This document shows positions 51,504-61,208 of a DNA stretch of 64,000 nucleotides, one piece after another; position 1 is the stretch's first letter, and each line of letters begins with the position of its first letter. The notes beneath the pieces are model-generated. The model was not told where the DNA came from and ran no database searches. It saw only the letters and a list, made by a program, of their open reading frames with translations. Source of the stretch: VXYK01 sp965214565 (GTDB lineage Bacteria > Actinomycetota > Acidimicrobiia > Acidimicrobiales > Aldehydirespiratoraceae). The translations under genes and the position numbers were made by a program. The stretch is from assembly GCA_965214565.1 (NCBI GenBank), contig OZ243951.1, forward strand, positions 1,674,001 to 1,738,000. The letters run 5' to 3'.

Positions 51504-52136
51504 TCAGGCGTAGCGGACCTGGCAGACGCCGTGGTTGCAGTATCCGCCGGGATTCCGGTGCAGATACTGCTGGTGGTATTCCTCGGCGAAGTAGAACGTC
51601 GGCGCGTCCACCACAGTGGTGGCGATCTCGCCGTAACCGACCCCCGTCAGCAGGCCCTGGTACTTGTCGAGGCTCGCTCGCGCCGCGGCTGACTGCACCT
51701 CGTCGTAGACGTAGATCTCGCTGCGGTACTGGGTCCCGATGTCGTTGTGCTGGCGCATGAACTGTGTGGGGTCGTGCACCTCCCAGAACACCGCGAGCAG
51801 TTCCTCATAGGTGACGACGGACGGATCGAACACAACAAGAACCACCTCGTTGTGCCCAGTCCTCCCAGAACAGACCTCCTCGTAGGACGGGTTCGGTGTG
51901 TAACCGCCCGCATATCCGACAGCGGTGGTGTAGACGCCGTCGAGTTGCCAAAAGAAACGCTCGGCACCCCAGAAACAGCCGAGCCCGAACATTGCAGTCT
52001 CGAAGCCCTCCGGATACGGACCTTTGAGCGGTGTGCCGAGCACGAGATGCTCGTCCTGCACCGGCAGGGGATCGGGGCGCCCCTCGAGCGCTTCTTCAGG
52101 GCCGGGCATCGTCTGTTTGTCTCGTCGAAACAGCAT
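51504..52136 (-). CDS. msrA: Peptide methionine-S-sulfoxide reductase MsrA
   Basis: About 210 residues from ATG 52136, which follows GGAGAACTGACC. The catalytic motif FGLGCFWGAERFFW, then VGYAGGYTPNPSYEEVCSGRTGH and FWEVHDPTQ, and C-terminal recycling cysteines in YCNHGVCQ are all as in MsrA. It reduces methionine S-sulfoxide. The frame is open to 52199 but the upstream residues have no match. Confidence 0.96.
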   Translation of the reverse strand: MLFRRDKQTMPGPEEALEGRPDPLPVQDEHLVLGTPLKGPYPEGFETAMFGLGCFWGAERFFWQLDGVYTTAVGYAGGYTPNPSYEEVCSGRTGHNEVVLVVFDPSVVTYEELLAVFWEVHDPTQFMRQHNDIGTQYRSEIYVYDEVQSAAARASLDKYQGLLTGVGYGEIATTVVDAPTFYFAEEYHQQYLHRNPGGYCNHGVCQVRYA

Positions 52137-52240
52137 GGTCAGTTCTCCTCGGGTGGGTTCGATCCTACGCCCACCCCCGAAATCTGCGCGAAAAACCACA
52201 ACATGTGTGGCTGATCGCGCAGATTTGAAACGGGGCGCGT

Positions 52241-54781
52241 CTAGGTGTCGAGGCGTGCTGCCTCGCCGGTCAAAGTGAGTACCGCTGATCCTGAGAAGTC
52301 GCGAGACGACCGGCCGGAGACGATCCGGTACTCGCCCGGGTCCACATACCAGCCCGGTTCGGTTCGATGAAGCCCCTCTCCCTCGACGGGCACGGGACCC
52401 GCGTCGCTCAACTCGCCCCAGAACTGGTCGCCGACGTCGTAGTAGGCGAATGCACGAGCCTCCAGTTCAAGCTTGACCGTCGCCGTCTCGCCGGGATCGA
52501 GGGCCACCTTCTGGAACGCCTTCAGCTCACGCACAGGCCGAACAATCTCCGGGTCCGACGGTTCGACGTACAGCTGCACCACCTCAGAACCGTGCCGATC
52601 GCCGGTATTGGTCACATCGACCTCGACGCTGACCGTGCTACCCGTGGCGGCGCCGGACCCTGAGATGATGCGAGGCTCAGACATTGCAAAGGTCGTGTAC
52701 GACAACCCGAACCCGAACTCCACCGCCGGTTCAAGCGCCAGCGCATCGTGGAAGCGGTGACCGGTGAACAGACCCTCGCCGTAGCGGACGACCGAATTGT
52801 CACCCGGATAGTTCAGGTAGGCCCCGAAATGCTCGTAACGGGCCCCGACAGAGGTCGCCGCCCGCCCGCCCGGCTCGACCTCGCCCAGCAGCATGTCGAC
52901 GATCGCATCGCCGAACTCCTGACCTCCGAAACCGACCGACAGGACCGCGGCAGGTTCATCGAGCCACGACAGATCGTGGGGCGCACCAACATTGAGGATA
53001 ACGATCGTTCGCTGGTTGGCCGCTGCCACACGGCGAATCAACTCCGGCTGATCACCGGGCAGTTCCCAGAGATCGCGGTCACGCCCCTCGGTCTCCCAGT
53101 CGTCGTTGGTGCCGACCACCACCACGGCCATATCGCTGTCGGCAGCCAGCGCAACCGCCCGGCCCAGCAGATCCTCTTCTGCGGTGGCAAGCAGACCCAG
53201 CTTCATGCCCGACAACAGCATCGAATCACGGTTCGAGAACTCGGCGGTCACCTCGATCGGACGACCCTCGACCAGATCCACCTGGGCGGCGATCTCCTCG
53301 GAGCCGAATCCGAAGAAGGCGCTGCCGCTCGGAAAGTCGCCGGTGGTTGCATCGAGCACAACCTCACCGTCGACCAGCAGACGCGCCCGTCCGCACTGCA
53401 CCAACCGGAACTCGTAGCCCCCGGTCGAGGTCGGCACCACCGTCGCTGTCGCCCGCATCGAGTAGGTCTCCGCAGACACCCCCGGAACGGGCGGCCCGAA
53501 CGCCAAGAAATCGAAGCTGCCAGCTTCGATCGTGGCCTTCGCCTCACCCGGTCGGCCGAGGTCATAGCCATCGAAGTAGTCGACGGTAACAGGCCCCTGC
53601 ACCAGAGGTCTCGTCAACGCCGGGCAGGTGCGGTCGATGTCACAGCCCCTCTCCCAGACCACTTCGGCGTCGGGCAGCCTCGCGCTCAGGGCATCCAGTG
53701 GCGAAGTCGTACGGTAGGCCTTGACCTTGGCGGAACCGCCGCCCATCACCTTGGCGTTGTAGGCATTGGGGCCGATCACAGCCAGCTTGGTGATACCGGA
53801 TGGATCGAGCGGCAGGATCCCGTCGTTGCGCAACAGCACCGAACCGGCCGCCGCGGCACGGCGAATCAACGCCCGGTCGGCGGGACGGTCCAGTTCGGAC
53901 TCGGCGAAATCGTTGTCGTGGTCCAGCGCGCCGGTGCGTTCCATCAGTCGCAGGATGTCGGCGGCGATGCGATCAAGAGCACTGCCAGACACCTCGCCCG
54001 CATTGACCGCGGCCGTGAGCAGATCGCCGTACCAGCGCCCCTCACCCGGCATCTCCAAACTCAGACCGGCATTCGCCATTTCGACTGTTGACCGTGCCCC
54101 GAACCAGTCGGTCACCACAAAACCGTCAAAACCCCACTCCTCACGCAGCACGGTGGTCAACAGCCAATGGTTGTCCGCACAGAACGTGCCGTTGAGCCGG
54201 TTGTAGGCAGACATGATCCCCCAAGAACCTCCGTCCTTCACGGCGTGCTCGAAAGGCACCAGATAAAGCTCTCGCAGGGTCCGCTCATCGACCTGGGTGT
54301 CGATGCTGTTGCGCTCAAACTCAGAATCGTTGCCAACGAAGTGCTTGGCGGTAGTAGCCACGCCACGCGACTGCACACCCCGCACGAAAGCGGCAGCCAA
54401 CCGTCCCGAAAGGATCGGATCCTCGCTGAAACACTCGAAATTGCGTCCGCCCTTGGGGGAGCGGTGCAGGTTGATCGTGGGCGCCAGCAGCACCTGTGCA
54501 CGTTTCGCCACCGCTTCGTCTCCCAACAGCTCGCCCAGTTCCTCGACCAGACCCGGATCCCAGGTTGCGCCCAGAGCGGAACCGCTCGGGATGCAGGCGG
54601 TGCTACAGCCGGTACCCATGAGTCCGTCACCGCGAGCACCGTTGGGGCCGTCGGTCACCTTCAGTTTCGGGACCCCGAGCCGCTCAACCCCCCTCGTGTG
54701 CCACATGTCGCCACCGGTGACCATGGCCACCTTCTCCTCGGTGGTCATCTGCGTCAGGAGTTCATCGGTCCGTTTACTCAT
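52241..54781 (-). CDS. Glycoside hydrolase family 3 beta-glucosidase with PA14 insertion
   Basis: 846 residues, no signal peptide. The GH3 barrel has RSPKGGRNFECFSEDP, TTAKHFVGND and the nucleophile Asp in DGFVVTDWFG. The second sandwich domain carries LAVIGPNAYNAKVMGGGSAK and a nearby VVVVGTNDDWETEGRDR. A PA14 domain is inserted between them (about residues 395-540: VTVDYFDGYDLG to FSNRDS). A fibronectin-III-like domain ends the protein. This layout matches intracellular beta-glucosidases such as KglA or BglB that act on imported oligosaccharides. It is divergent from the D-aminoacylase gene. Confidence 0.95.
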   Translation of the reverse strand: MSKRTDELLTQMTTEEKVAMVTGGDMWHTRGVERLGVPKLKVTDGPNGARGDGLMGTGCSTACIPSGSALGATWDPGLVEELGELLGDEAVAKRAQVLLAPTINLHRSPKGGRNFECFSEDPILSGRLAAAFVRGVQSRGVATTAKHFVGNDSEFERNSIDTQVDERTLRELYLVPFEHAVKDGGSWGIMSAYNRLNGTFCADNHWLLTTVLREEWGFDGFVVTDWFGARSTVEMANAGLSLEMPGEGRWYGDLLTAAVNAGEVSGSALDRIAADILRLMERTGALDHDNDFAESELDRPADRALIRRAAAAGSVLLRNDGILPLDPSGITKLAVIGPNAYNAKVMGGGSAKVKAYRTTSPLDALSARLPDAEVVWERGCDIDRTCPALTRPLVQGPVTVDYFDGYDLGRPGEAKATIEAGSFDFLAFGPPVPGVSAETYSMRATATVVPTSTGGYEFRLVQCGRARLLVDGEVVLDATTGDFPSGSAFFGFGSEEIAAQVDLVEGRPIEVTAEFSNRDSMLLSGMKLGLLATAEEDLLGRAVALAADSDMAVVVVGTNDDWETEGRDRDLWELPGDQPELIRRVAAANQRTIVILNVGAPHDLSWLDEPAAVLSVGFGGQEFGDAIVDMLLGEVEPGGRAATSVGARYEHFGAYLNYPGDNSVVRYGEGLFTGHRFHDALALEPAVEFGFGLSYTTFAMSEPRIISGSGAATGSTVSVEVDVTNTGDRHGSEVVQLYVEPSDPEIVRPVRELKAFQKVALDPGETATVKLELEARAFAYYDVGDQFWGELSDAGPVPVEGEGLHRTEPGWYVDPGEYRIVSGRSSRDFSGSAVLTLTGEAARLDT

Positions 54782-54917
54782 CGCCGGATACTGTCACGCT
54801 CACGGTGCTGAGATGCAACCGGGCGGCGCAGTTGTGAATAGGTGGTGGGGGGCGAGCGGGAATAGCATGAACCCCCTACGGCAGCAGGGCCGCGTGCAAC
54901 GCCAGGAGGACGAAGCG

Positions 54918-56645
54918 ATGCTCGACATGATAATTAGAGGTGGGTCCATCGTCGATGGCACGGGTGCAGCACCGGTGGCGGGCGATGTCGGTATTCGCGA
55001 CGGCAGGATCGTCGCTGTCGGGAAGGTTGATGAACCGGCGGCCGAGACAGTGGATGCCGACGGCCTGGTGGTCTGTCCCGGATTCGTCGATCCCCACACC
55101 CACTACGACGCGCAGATCTTCTGGGACCCGCGGACCACCCCGTCGAACCTCTTTGGCGTCACCTCGATGATCGGCGGCAACTGCGGGTTCACGCTGGCAC
55201 CGCTCGGCGACGAGTCCGACGGCGAATACCTCAAGAAGATGATGGTCAAGGTAGAGGGCATGGCGCTGGAGGCACTCGAGTTGGGCGTGCCCTGGAACTG
55301 GCGCAGCTTCGGCGAGTACCTCGACCGTGTGGCGGAGAACGGCACAGCCATCAACGTCGGGTTCCTCGTCGGCCACTGCGCCCTGCGCCGACTGGTGATG
55401 AAGGACGACTCGGTGGGCCACGTTGCCACCGCAGAACAAGTCGGACAAATGCGCCGACTTCTCAGAGAGTCCATCGAAGCGGGCGGCCTCGGTTTCTCCA
55501 CCGGCCGGTCCTTCACCCACAACGACTGGGACGGCAACCCCGTGCCAAGCCGTTGGGCAGCCTGGGACGAAGTGCTGGAACTCTGCCGAGAGACCTCCGC
55601 ACACCCCGGCACGACCCTTGAATGGGTGGCCGACGGTTGCCTCAACGGATTCGAGGACGACGAGGTCGAATTGATGACCAAGATGTCGGTCGAAGGCGGC
55701 AGGCCCCTCAACTGGAACGTGCTGACCATCGACTCGGCCCGCCCCGAGGCCTACCGCAACCAGATCGCAGCTTGTGAGAAGGCCAACTCGGAAGGCGCCA
55801 AGATCGTCGCCCTCACCATGCCGATCCTGGTCGGCATGAACATGAGCCTCGGTACTTTCTGCGCGTTGCACCAACTCCCGGAGTGGAAGACCATCTTCAG
55901 CCTCGACTACCCCGAGCGGATGGCGAAGTTGCGAGACCCCGAGGTGGTGACCTGGCTCGAGAACCAGGCTGCGCTCCCCGAAGCGGGCGTGTTCTCCCGC
56001 CTCACCGGCTGGGCCAACTACCAAGTGGGCGACACCTACTCTGCCGCCAACGAGGGCCTCAAGGGCCGCACCCTCGGCGACATTGCCCGCGAACGGGGCA
56101 AACGGGCATTCCACACCATGGTTGAGATCGCCCTCGAAGACGATCTCGCCACGGTTTGGTGGCCCCTGCCGACCGACGACGATGCCGAGAGCTGGCGGCT
56201 GCGCGCACAGGCATGGGAGCACGAGGCGGTGATGATCGGCGGTTCGGACGCGGGCGCACACCTCGACCGCATGGCCGGCGCCCCTTACACGACTGCCTGG
56301 CTCGCCGACTGCCTGCACGGACGACAGCTCACCAGCATGCCCAACGCAGTCCGGCACCTCACTGACGTGCCCGCCCGGCTCTTCGGTCTGCGCGACCGGG
56401 GCCGTGTCGCGGAGGGCTATTTCGCGGATCTGGTGCTCTTCGACGCCGACGAGGTCGGGGCCACGGATGTGGAGCTGGTGTTCGACCTGCCTGGTGACAG
56501 CAAGCGCCTCTACTCCGAGGCGACCGGGATCAAACGGGTGATGGTCAACGGCGTCACCACCGTGGTCGACGGGCAGCCCACCGAGGCCCTCCCCGGCAAG
56601 GTGCTGCGCAGCGGCGCAGACACCGACACCGTCCCCGTCCCCTAG
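54918..56645 (+). CDS. Amidohydrolase, N-acyl-D-amino-acid deacylase family
   Basis: 575 residues from ATG 54918, preceded by AGGAGGA. The amidohydrolase metal motif is GFVDPHTHYDAQIFWDP; GGNCGFTLAPL, GFSTGRSFTHN and GGSDAGAHLDRMAGAP follow, all typical of D-aminoacylases. The final beta sandwich includes GYFADLVLFD and VMVNGVTTVVDG. Its frame is open far upstream, antisense to the glucosidase, but without family similarity. Converges with a serine hydrolase gene, overlapping by 4 bp. Confidence 0.93.
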   Translation: MLDMIIRGGSIVDGTGAAPVAGDVGIRDGRIVAVGKVDEPAAETVDADGLVVCPGFVDPHTHYDAQIFWDPRTTPSNLFGVTSMIGGNCGFTLAPLGDESDGEYLKKMMVKVEGMALEALELGVPWNWRSFGEYLDRVAENGTAINVGFLVGHCALRRLVMKDDSVGHVATAEQVGQMRRLLRESIEAGGLGFSTGRSFTHNDWDGNPVPSRWAAWDEVLELCRETSAHPGTTLEWVADGCLNGFEDDEVELMTKMSVEGGRPLNWNVLTIDSARPEAYRNQIAACEKANSEGAKIVALTMPILVGMNMSLGTFCALHQLPEWKTIFSLDYPERMAKLRDPEVVTWLENQAALPEAGVFSRLTGWANYQVGDTYSAANEGLKGRTLGDIARERGKRAFHTMVEIALEDDLATVWWPLPTDDDAESWRLRAQAWEHEAVMIGGSDAGAHLDRMAGAPYTTAWLADCLHGRQLTSMPNAVRHLTDVPARLFGLRDRGRVAEGYFADLVLFDADEVGATDVELVFDLPGDSKRLYSEATGIKRVMVNGVTTVVDGQPTEALPGKVLRSGADTDTVPVP

Positions 56646-57778
56646 GCCCGCAGGGCTGTGCCCGCGGAGTGCGCGGCGTAGATCACACGGCCGGCGCGCA
56701 TGCCGCCGACCACGTCGGACATCATGCGGTTCATGGCGTAGCAGACGGTGAGTGAATTCTCGACGTCCACCACGGCCATCGACCCACCCCAACCCGCCCA
56801 GAAGAGTGTGCGGTCATTGATCCCGAGCGGCATCGCAGTCGAGGTGAGTCCGTAACCGATACCGAACTTCATGTCGTAACCGAGTACCAGGTCAGGTCCC
56901 GATGCCTGCACCTCGAAGATCCGCTCGATCGTGTCCGGACCGAGGAAACGGATCCCCCCAGACTCCCCGCCCTGGCCCAGGATGGACACAACCTGCACAA
57001 CCGAGCGGGCGTTGCCGTGACCGTTCGAAGCAGGGAACTCGGCCCGCCGCCAACGGTCGGTGTTGACGTACTGGGAATGCTCCGCTTCCCCCCGAGCCTG
57101 ACGGGCCGGGATCGGGTCGCTGTGGTCGCCGATGCCCTCAGCTTCATCGGTGCGCATCTCTGCGACTCGACCGAACTCCGCATCGTCGAGTCCGATGTGA
57201 AAGTCAGCACCCAAGGGGCCCGCGATCTCCTCACGGAAGAGGGTCCCGAGCGTGCGCCCGGTCACGCGTCTTACAACCTCACCGAGCAGCCACCCCTGGG
57301 TGGATGCGTGGTATCCCGAGGCGGTACCCGGCTCCCACCAAGGGGTTTGGGCTGCCAGGTTCGCGCAGCAGTGGTCCCAGTCGTACATCTCTTCTTCGGT
57401 GATCGGCGGATCGAACCCGGGCAAACCAGCGGTATGGCTCAGCAAGTGCCGAATGAGCACCCCCTCCTTGCCGCCGGCACCGAACTCGGTCCAGTGTGCC
57501 GCCACCGGGTCGTCAACCGACAGCGCACCCCGGTCGTGCAGCACCAGCACGCACAGCGCCGCCATCATCTTGGTGGTCGACCAGACATTGACGATCGTGT
57601 CGCGTTCCCACGGATTCGTCTCGGCGACATCCCGATGCCCGCCCCACAGATCGACTACCAGCTCGCCCTGGTGCACCACAGCACACGAAGCGCCCAGGTC
57701 GCCCTCGTCGAAGTTGGTCGAGAAAGCCTCCCGCACACCTTCGAATCCAGCCTCGCAAGCCCCATGAATCTCAGTCAC
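56642..57778 (-). CDS. Class C beta-lactamase-fold serine hydrolase (EstB-like)
   Basis: 378 residues, no signal peptide. The SxxK motif is STTKMMAALCVL; SGYHASTQGWLLGEVVRRVTG supplies the second catalytic tyrosine, as YHAS. HLLSHTAGLPGFD is also conserved in the family. Cytoplasmic members act as esterases or peptidases rather than antibiotic resistance enzymes. Ends against the D-aminoacylase gene. Confidence 0.92.
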   Translation of the reverse strand: MTEIHGACEAGFEGVREAFSTNFDEGDLGASCAVVHQGELVVDLWGGHRDVAETNPWERDTIVNVWSTTKMMAALCVLVLHDRGALSVDDPVAAHWTEFGAGGKEGVLIRHLLSHTAGLPGFDPPITEEEMYDWDHCCANLAAQTPWWEPGTASGYHASTQGWLLGEVVRRVTGRTLGTLFREEIAGPLGADFHIGLDDAEFGRVAEMRTDEAEGIGDHSDPIPARQARGEAEHSQYVNTDRWRRAEFPASNGHGNARSVVQVVSILGQGGESGGIRFLGPDTIERIFEVQASGPDLVLGYDMKFGIGYGLTSTAMPLGINDRTLFWAGWGGSMAVVDVENSLTVCYAMNRMMSDVVGGMRAGRVIYAAHSAGTALRA

Positions 57779-57833
57779 AGCCGTACGGTATCGGCTTCAG
57801 CGGGCGTCGGGGTTGCACGACTTGACGTAGGTC

Positions 57834-58979
57834 TCACGGTTCTGACGTCGGTGGCGCGATCGAGTCGCTGATGAGAGCGTCGACGACGGCTTTGATCGCC
57901 TCGTCCTCAGCGGCACCTTCTTCGAGCGCACGCTGGTAGACCGCGAGCTGGCGATCAGCGGAGGTACCACGCTCGCAGATCGTGAGCGCGTGCTCCACCT
58001 CCGCAACACAGTCCAGGGCCTCTGCGTCGGGACGGACCAACTCGACGAGTTCTGCCACCAGATCTTTGAACGGTACCAACTCGCCCTTACCGAAGTCGAT
58101 CAGTTCGCCGTTGACGCCGTAACGCTCGGCCCTCCACAGATTCTCCGACACCAAGAAGTTGGCGTAGCTGCGCCAACGCCGGTTCTTCAACTTGAGCCGC
58201 CAGAGCATCCGCAACAAACACACGTAGATGGCCGCCACCGCGATCGTGTCCTCCATCTTCGTGGGCAGGTCGGTGACCCGCATCTCCAAGGTCGGGTAGC
58301 GCTCCGACGGGCGGACATCCCACCAAACCTTGCTGGAGTCCTCAATGATCCCCGCGTCCACCAACACGTCCACATGCCGCCTGAAATCAGACCACGAGTC
58401 GAACTTCTCTGGAAGTCCGGTGCGCGGCACGGTCGAGAACACCGTCGTGCGGTAACTCTTGAGCCCGGTGTCGCTTCCCTCCCAGAACGGCGACGACGTC
58501 GACAACGCCAACAGATGCGGCAAGAAGTAGGTCACCTGATTCATCAGGTCGATCCGCAGTTCGGGATCCTCGATGCCGACATGGACGTGTAGCCCGGAGA
58601 TGATCAAGTGCCTCGACACTCCCGCCAGATCCTCGGCCAACGCCTGGTAACGCTCCCCTTCGGTGTGCTCGAGGCGTTGCCACCTCGCGAACGGATGGCT
58701 CGAAGACGCAATGGGAGCCAACCCGAACTCGGCGGCAGCCTCCGCCACCGCCAAGCGCAACAGCCCGACATCGGCGCGAAGGTACTTCATGTCGTCACAA
58801 ACGCCCGTGGCGACCTCAATCTGCGAACTGAACAGCTCCCGGGCAACCAGGCCGTGGCGCAGGTCGACCACCTTCTCCATCAGTCCAGGAGGCTGCTTGG
58901 TCACGAGCGCCCCGCTGTCGCGCTCCACGAGCAGGTACTCCTCCTCGACACCCATCGTCCAACTCGGCTCGTTCGTCAC
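57834..58979 (-). CDS. Glutamate-cysteine ligase-like carboxylate-amine ligase (GCS2/YbdK family)
   Basis: 381 residues. N-terminal TMGVEEEYLLVERDSG is the family hallmark; SGLHVHVGIEDPEL, SSPFWEGSDTGLKSYR and YPTLEMRVTDLPTKMEDT complete the ATP/substrate site. Length and motifs match YbdK-type ligases, which show weak glutamate-cysteine ligase activity. Since this organism seems to make mycothiol, the true product may not be glutathione. Confidence 0.93.
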   Translation of the reverse strand: MTNEPSWTMGVEEEYLLVERDSGALVTKQPPGLMEKVVDLRHGLVARELFSSQIEVATGVCDDMKYLRADVGLLRLAVAEAAAEFGLAPIASSSHPFARWQRLEHTEGERYQALAEDLAGVSRHLIISGLHVHVGIEDPELRIDLMNQVTYFLPHLLALSTSSPFWEGSDTGLKSYRTTVFSTVPRTGLPEKFDSWSDFRRHVDVLVDAGIIEDSSKVWWDVRPSERYPTLEMRVTDLPTKMEDTIAVAAIYVCLLRMLWRLKLKNRRWRSYANFLVSENLWRAERYGVNGELIDFGKGELVPFKDLVAELVELVRPDAEALDCVAEVEHALTICERGTSADRQLAVYQRALEEGAAEDEAIKAVVDALISDSIAPPTSEP

Positions 58980-59087
58980 TGGCTCTCCTCTTGAGGCGCA
59001 CAGTCTTGAGGTACTCAGTCCTATGCCCCTCAGCGAGCTTAGTGCGGCTCCAAAGCCATCGGGGCTCCAAGCCGACCGCGGCTGCGA

Positions 59088-59918
59088 CTACAACAGGTTG
59101 TGGTCCTTTGTAAGTTTCTGGGCCGGCACGATCGAACCGCGGTGCCGCTCAGCGGCGGGGTCGGTGCACAGCCAGGCCACAGCCGCGCCGATCTGCTCGG
59201 GAGTGCCAGCGGCGAAGTTCCCTTCGTACTGTTTGGCCCTGCCCGATGCGATCTGTCGTTCGGTGGCAACATGCCCCGGATCGACGCTGAAAGCGCGGAT
59301 CCCGTCGGAACCGTGTTCGACCTCGAGCAGTGGTGCGACACGCTCGAAGGCCGCTTTGGTCATGGCGTAACCCATGCCCCACCCGCCTGAACCGATCCTG
59401 TTGGTGGGGGTCGTGTAGGCGGTGGCCGAGATGATATTGACCACGATGCCCCCGCCAGCGGCGATCATGGTCGGCAGCGCCGCATGAAGCACCGCGAGGT
59501 GGGCGAACAGGTTGCCTTCGAAGAGGTTCTTTATCTGCTCGTCAGTCAGGTCCATGAACTCCAGCATCGCGCCGGGTCCCTGGTAGATCGCATTGTTCAC
59601 GACCACATCGAGACGCCCGAAGTGTGCAACCGTCCGATCTACCGCCGCTTCGACGGTGGCTCGGTCGAGAACATCCATATACAGCGACAGAGCCGCACCA
59701 CCGGCGGCCTCGACCGTGGCGGCAGTCGTGTCGAGTCCACCCGGCACAACAATGCTGTCATCGCTCTCGAGGCGACGGTCACCGTCAACGAGAGTGCGGG
59801 CCGTGATGGCCAAGTCGTAGCCGGCGTGCGCCAACGCCAGGGCGATGGCCTTGCCGAGACCCCGGCTGGCCCCTGTAACCAGAGCAACCGGCCGAGACTC
59901 AGCAGTCGAGTCAGTCAT
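59088..59918 (-). CDS. SDR-family oxidoreductase
   Basis: 276 residues from ATG 59918, which overlaps the lysC TGA (TGATG). NAD motif ALVTGASRGLGKAIALALA; NNAIYQGPGAML, NIISATAYTTPTNR and the catalytic Tyr/Lys in GMGYAMTKAAFERVAP. Between strand 2 and 3 sits a loop (RRLESDDSIVVPGGLDTTAA) longer than in simple SDRs. Its physiological substrate is not clear. The frame runs upstream into lysC but translation should start here. Confidence 0.9.
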   Translation of the reverse strand: MTDSTAESRPVALVTGASRGLGKAIALALAHAGYDLAITARTLVDGDRRLESDDSIVVPGGLDTTAATVEAAGGAALSLYMDVLDRATVEAAVDRTVAHFGRLDVVVNNAIYQGPGAMLEFMDLTDEQIKNLFEGNLFAHLAVLHAALPTMIAAGGGIVVNIISATAYTTPTNRIGSGGWGMGYAMTKAAFERVAPLLEVEHGSDGIRAFSVDPGHVATERQIASGRAKQYEGNFAAGTPEQIGAAVAWLCTDPAAERHRGSIVPAQKLTKDHNLL

Positions 59919-61153
59919 CAGATGCGGCTGCGTTCCTCGGGAGGAATGTGAAGCTCGAAAGCGGCGTGAAGTCTCGCGACGGCCCGCTCGACATCGACCT
60001 CTCGCACGACGCACGACACGCGGATCGCCGACGTTGAGATCATCTCGATGTTGATGCCGTTGTCGGAGAGTGTCTCGAACATGGTCGCGGCCACGCCAGG
60101 ATTCGTTTTCATACCAGCGCCGATCAGGCTGACCCGAGCGATCTGGTCGTCGGCCACCACTCCGTCGGCACCGAGAGACTCGAGAATGGAGTCGGCCGCC
60201 GCCGAGGCCGGCCCCACCTGATCGTGGGGCACCGTGAAACTGATGTCGGTGTGCCCCTGCTCGGACGCGTTCTGCACAATCATGTCGACATTGACGTCGG
60301 CATTCGCCAACGTGCGAAACAGCAGAGCTGCCACGCCGGGACGGTCGACGACCCCCGAGACGGTCATCTTCGCCTCGCTGGTGTCGTGCGTTACAGCAGA
60401 AATCAGTGCACCTTCCATGGGACCCTCCTCGGTTACCCAGGTACCGGGAATCCACGAGAATGCGCTGCGGACATGCAACTTCACTCCGTGGGTCCGGGCC
60501 AACTCAACTGACCGCATCGCCGGCTTGGGGCAGCCGGTAGCGGTCATCTCAAGCAGTTCGTCGAATGAGATCTGGTCGATCCGCCGCGCGTCGGTCACCA
60601 GCCGTGGATCGGTGGTGAACACTCCGGGAACGTCGGTGTAGAGTTCACAAGCGTCGGCATCCAACGCGTGGGCGAGCGCGACCGCGGTGGTGTCTGAACC
60701 GCCCCGACCAAGGAACGTGATGTTGTTGTCGGTCGATACCCCCTGCGAACCGCCCACCACTGGTACACGACCCGCTTCGAGGGCGGCGCGGATGCGGTCG
60801 GGTCGCAGCTCCAGGATCTTCGCGTTCTGGTGGGTCGCGTCGGTGAGGAAACCGGCCTGGCTTCCGGTGAATGAATCGGACTCGACCCCGAGTTCGTGCA
60901 GAGCCATCGAGACCAGTGCGCACGCCTTGCGTTCGCCCCCGGTGATGAGCATGTCCATTTCTCGTCCGGGTTTGCGGGTTGACACCTGGTCGGCGAGGCG
61001 CAAGAGCTCATCGGTTTCTTTGCCCATGGCTGAGGCGACCAGCACGATCTGGTTTCCCCGTCTGTGGCTGCGCGCCACGTAGTCGGCGACCTCACGGATA
61101 CGATCCGGGTCTCCGACGGAGGTGCCACCGAACTTCTGAACAAACAATGCCAC
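59918..61153 (-). CDS. lysC: Aspartokinase
   Basis: 411 residues. Kinase signature FVQKFGGTSVGDPDRIREVA; GGSQGVSTDNNITFLGRGGSDTTA; two ACT domains in the C-terminal third (MTVSGVVDRPGVAALLFRTL and VSLIGAGMKTNPGVAATMF). It commits aspartate to lysine, methionine and threonine synthesis and is feedback regulated through the ACT domains. A methionine near residue 245 (PMEGALISAVTHD) could begin a separate beta subunit, as known for other actinobacterial lysC. No asd gene follows; an SDR gene does. Confidence 0.96.
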   Translation of the reverse strand: MALFVQKFGGTSVGDPDRIREVADYVARSHRRGNQIVLVASAMGKETDELLRLADQVSTRKPGREMDMLITGGERKACALVSMALHELGVESDSFTGSQAGFLTDATHQNAKILELRPDRIRAALEAGRVPVVGGSQGVSTDNNITFLGRGGSDTTAVALAHALDADACELYTDVPGVFTTDPRLVTDARRIDQISFDELLEMTATGCPKPAMRSVELARTHGVKLHVRSAFSWIPGTWVTEEGPMEGALISAVTHDTSEAKMTVSGVVDRPGVAALLFRTLANADVNVDMIVQNASEQGHTDISFTVPHDQVGPASAAADSILESLGADGVVADDQIARVSLIGAGMKTNPGVAATMFETLSDNGINIEMISTSAIRVSCVVREVDVERAVARLHAAFELHIPPEERSRI

Positions 61154-61208
61154 GACCAGAAAGGCTACCGTCGGCCAAACGCCTCCTGCTCGTGAGATAC
61201 TGACCGTT

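Noticed and set aside
56642..57778. Secreted class C beta-lactamase (antibiotic resistance)
   Set aside because: No signal peptide, and the motifs fit cytoplasmic EstB-type esterases better.
57834..58979. Glutathione synthesis gene gshA
   Set aside because: It belongs to the GCS2/YbdK branch, and mshC indicates mycothiol as the thiol; glutathione production cannot be claimed.
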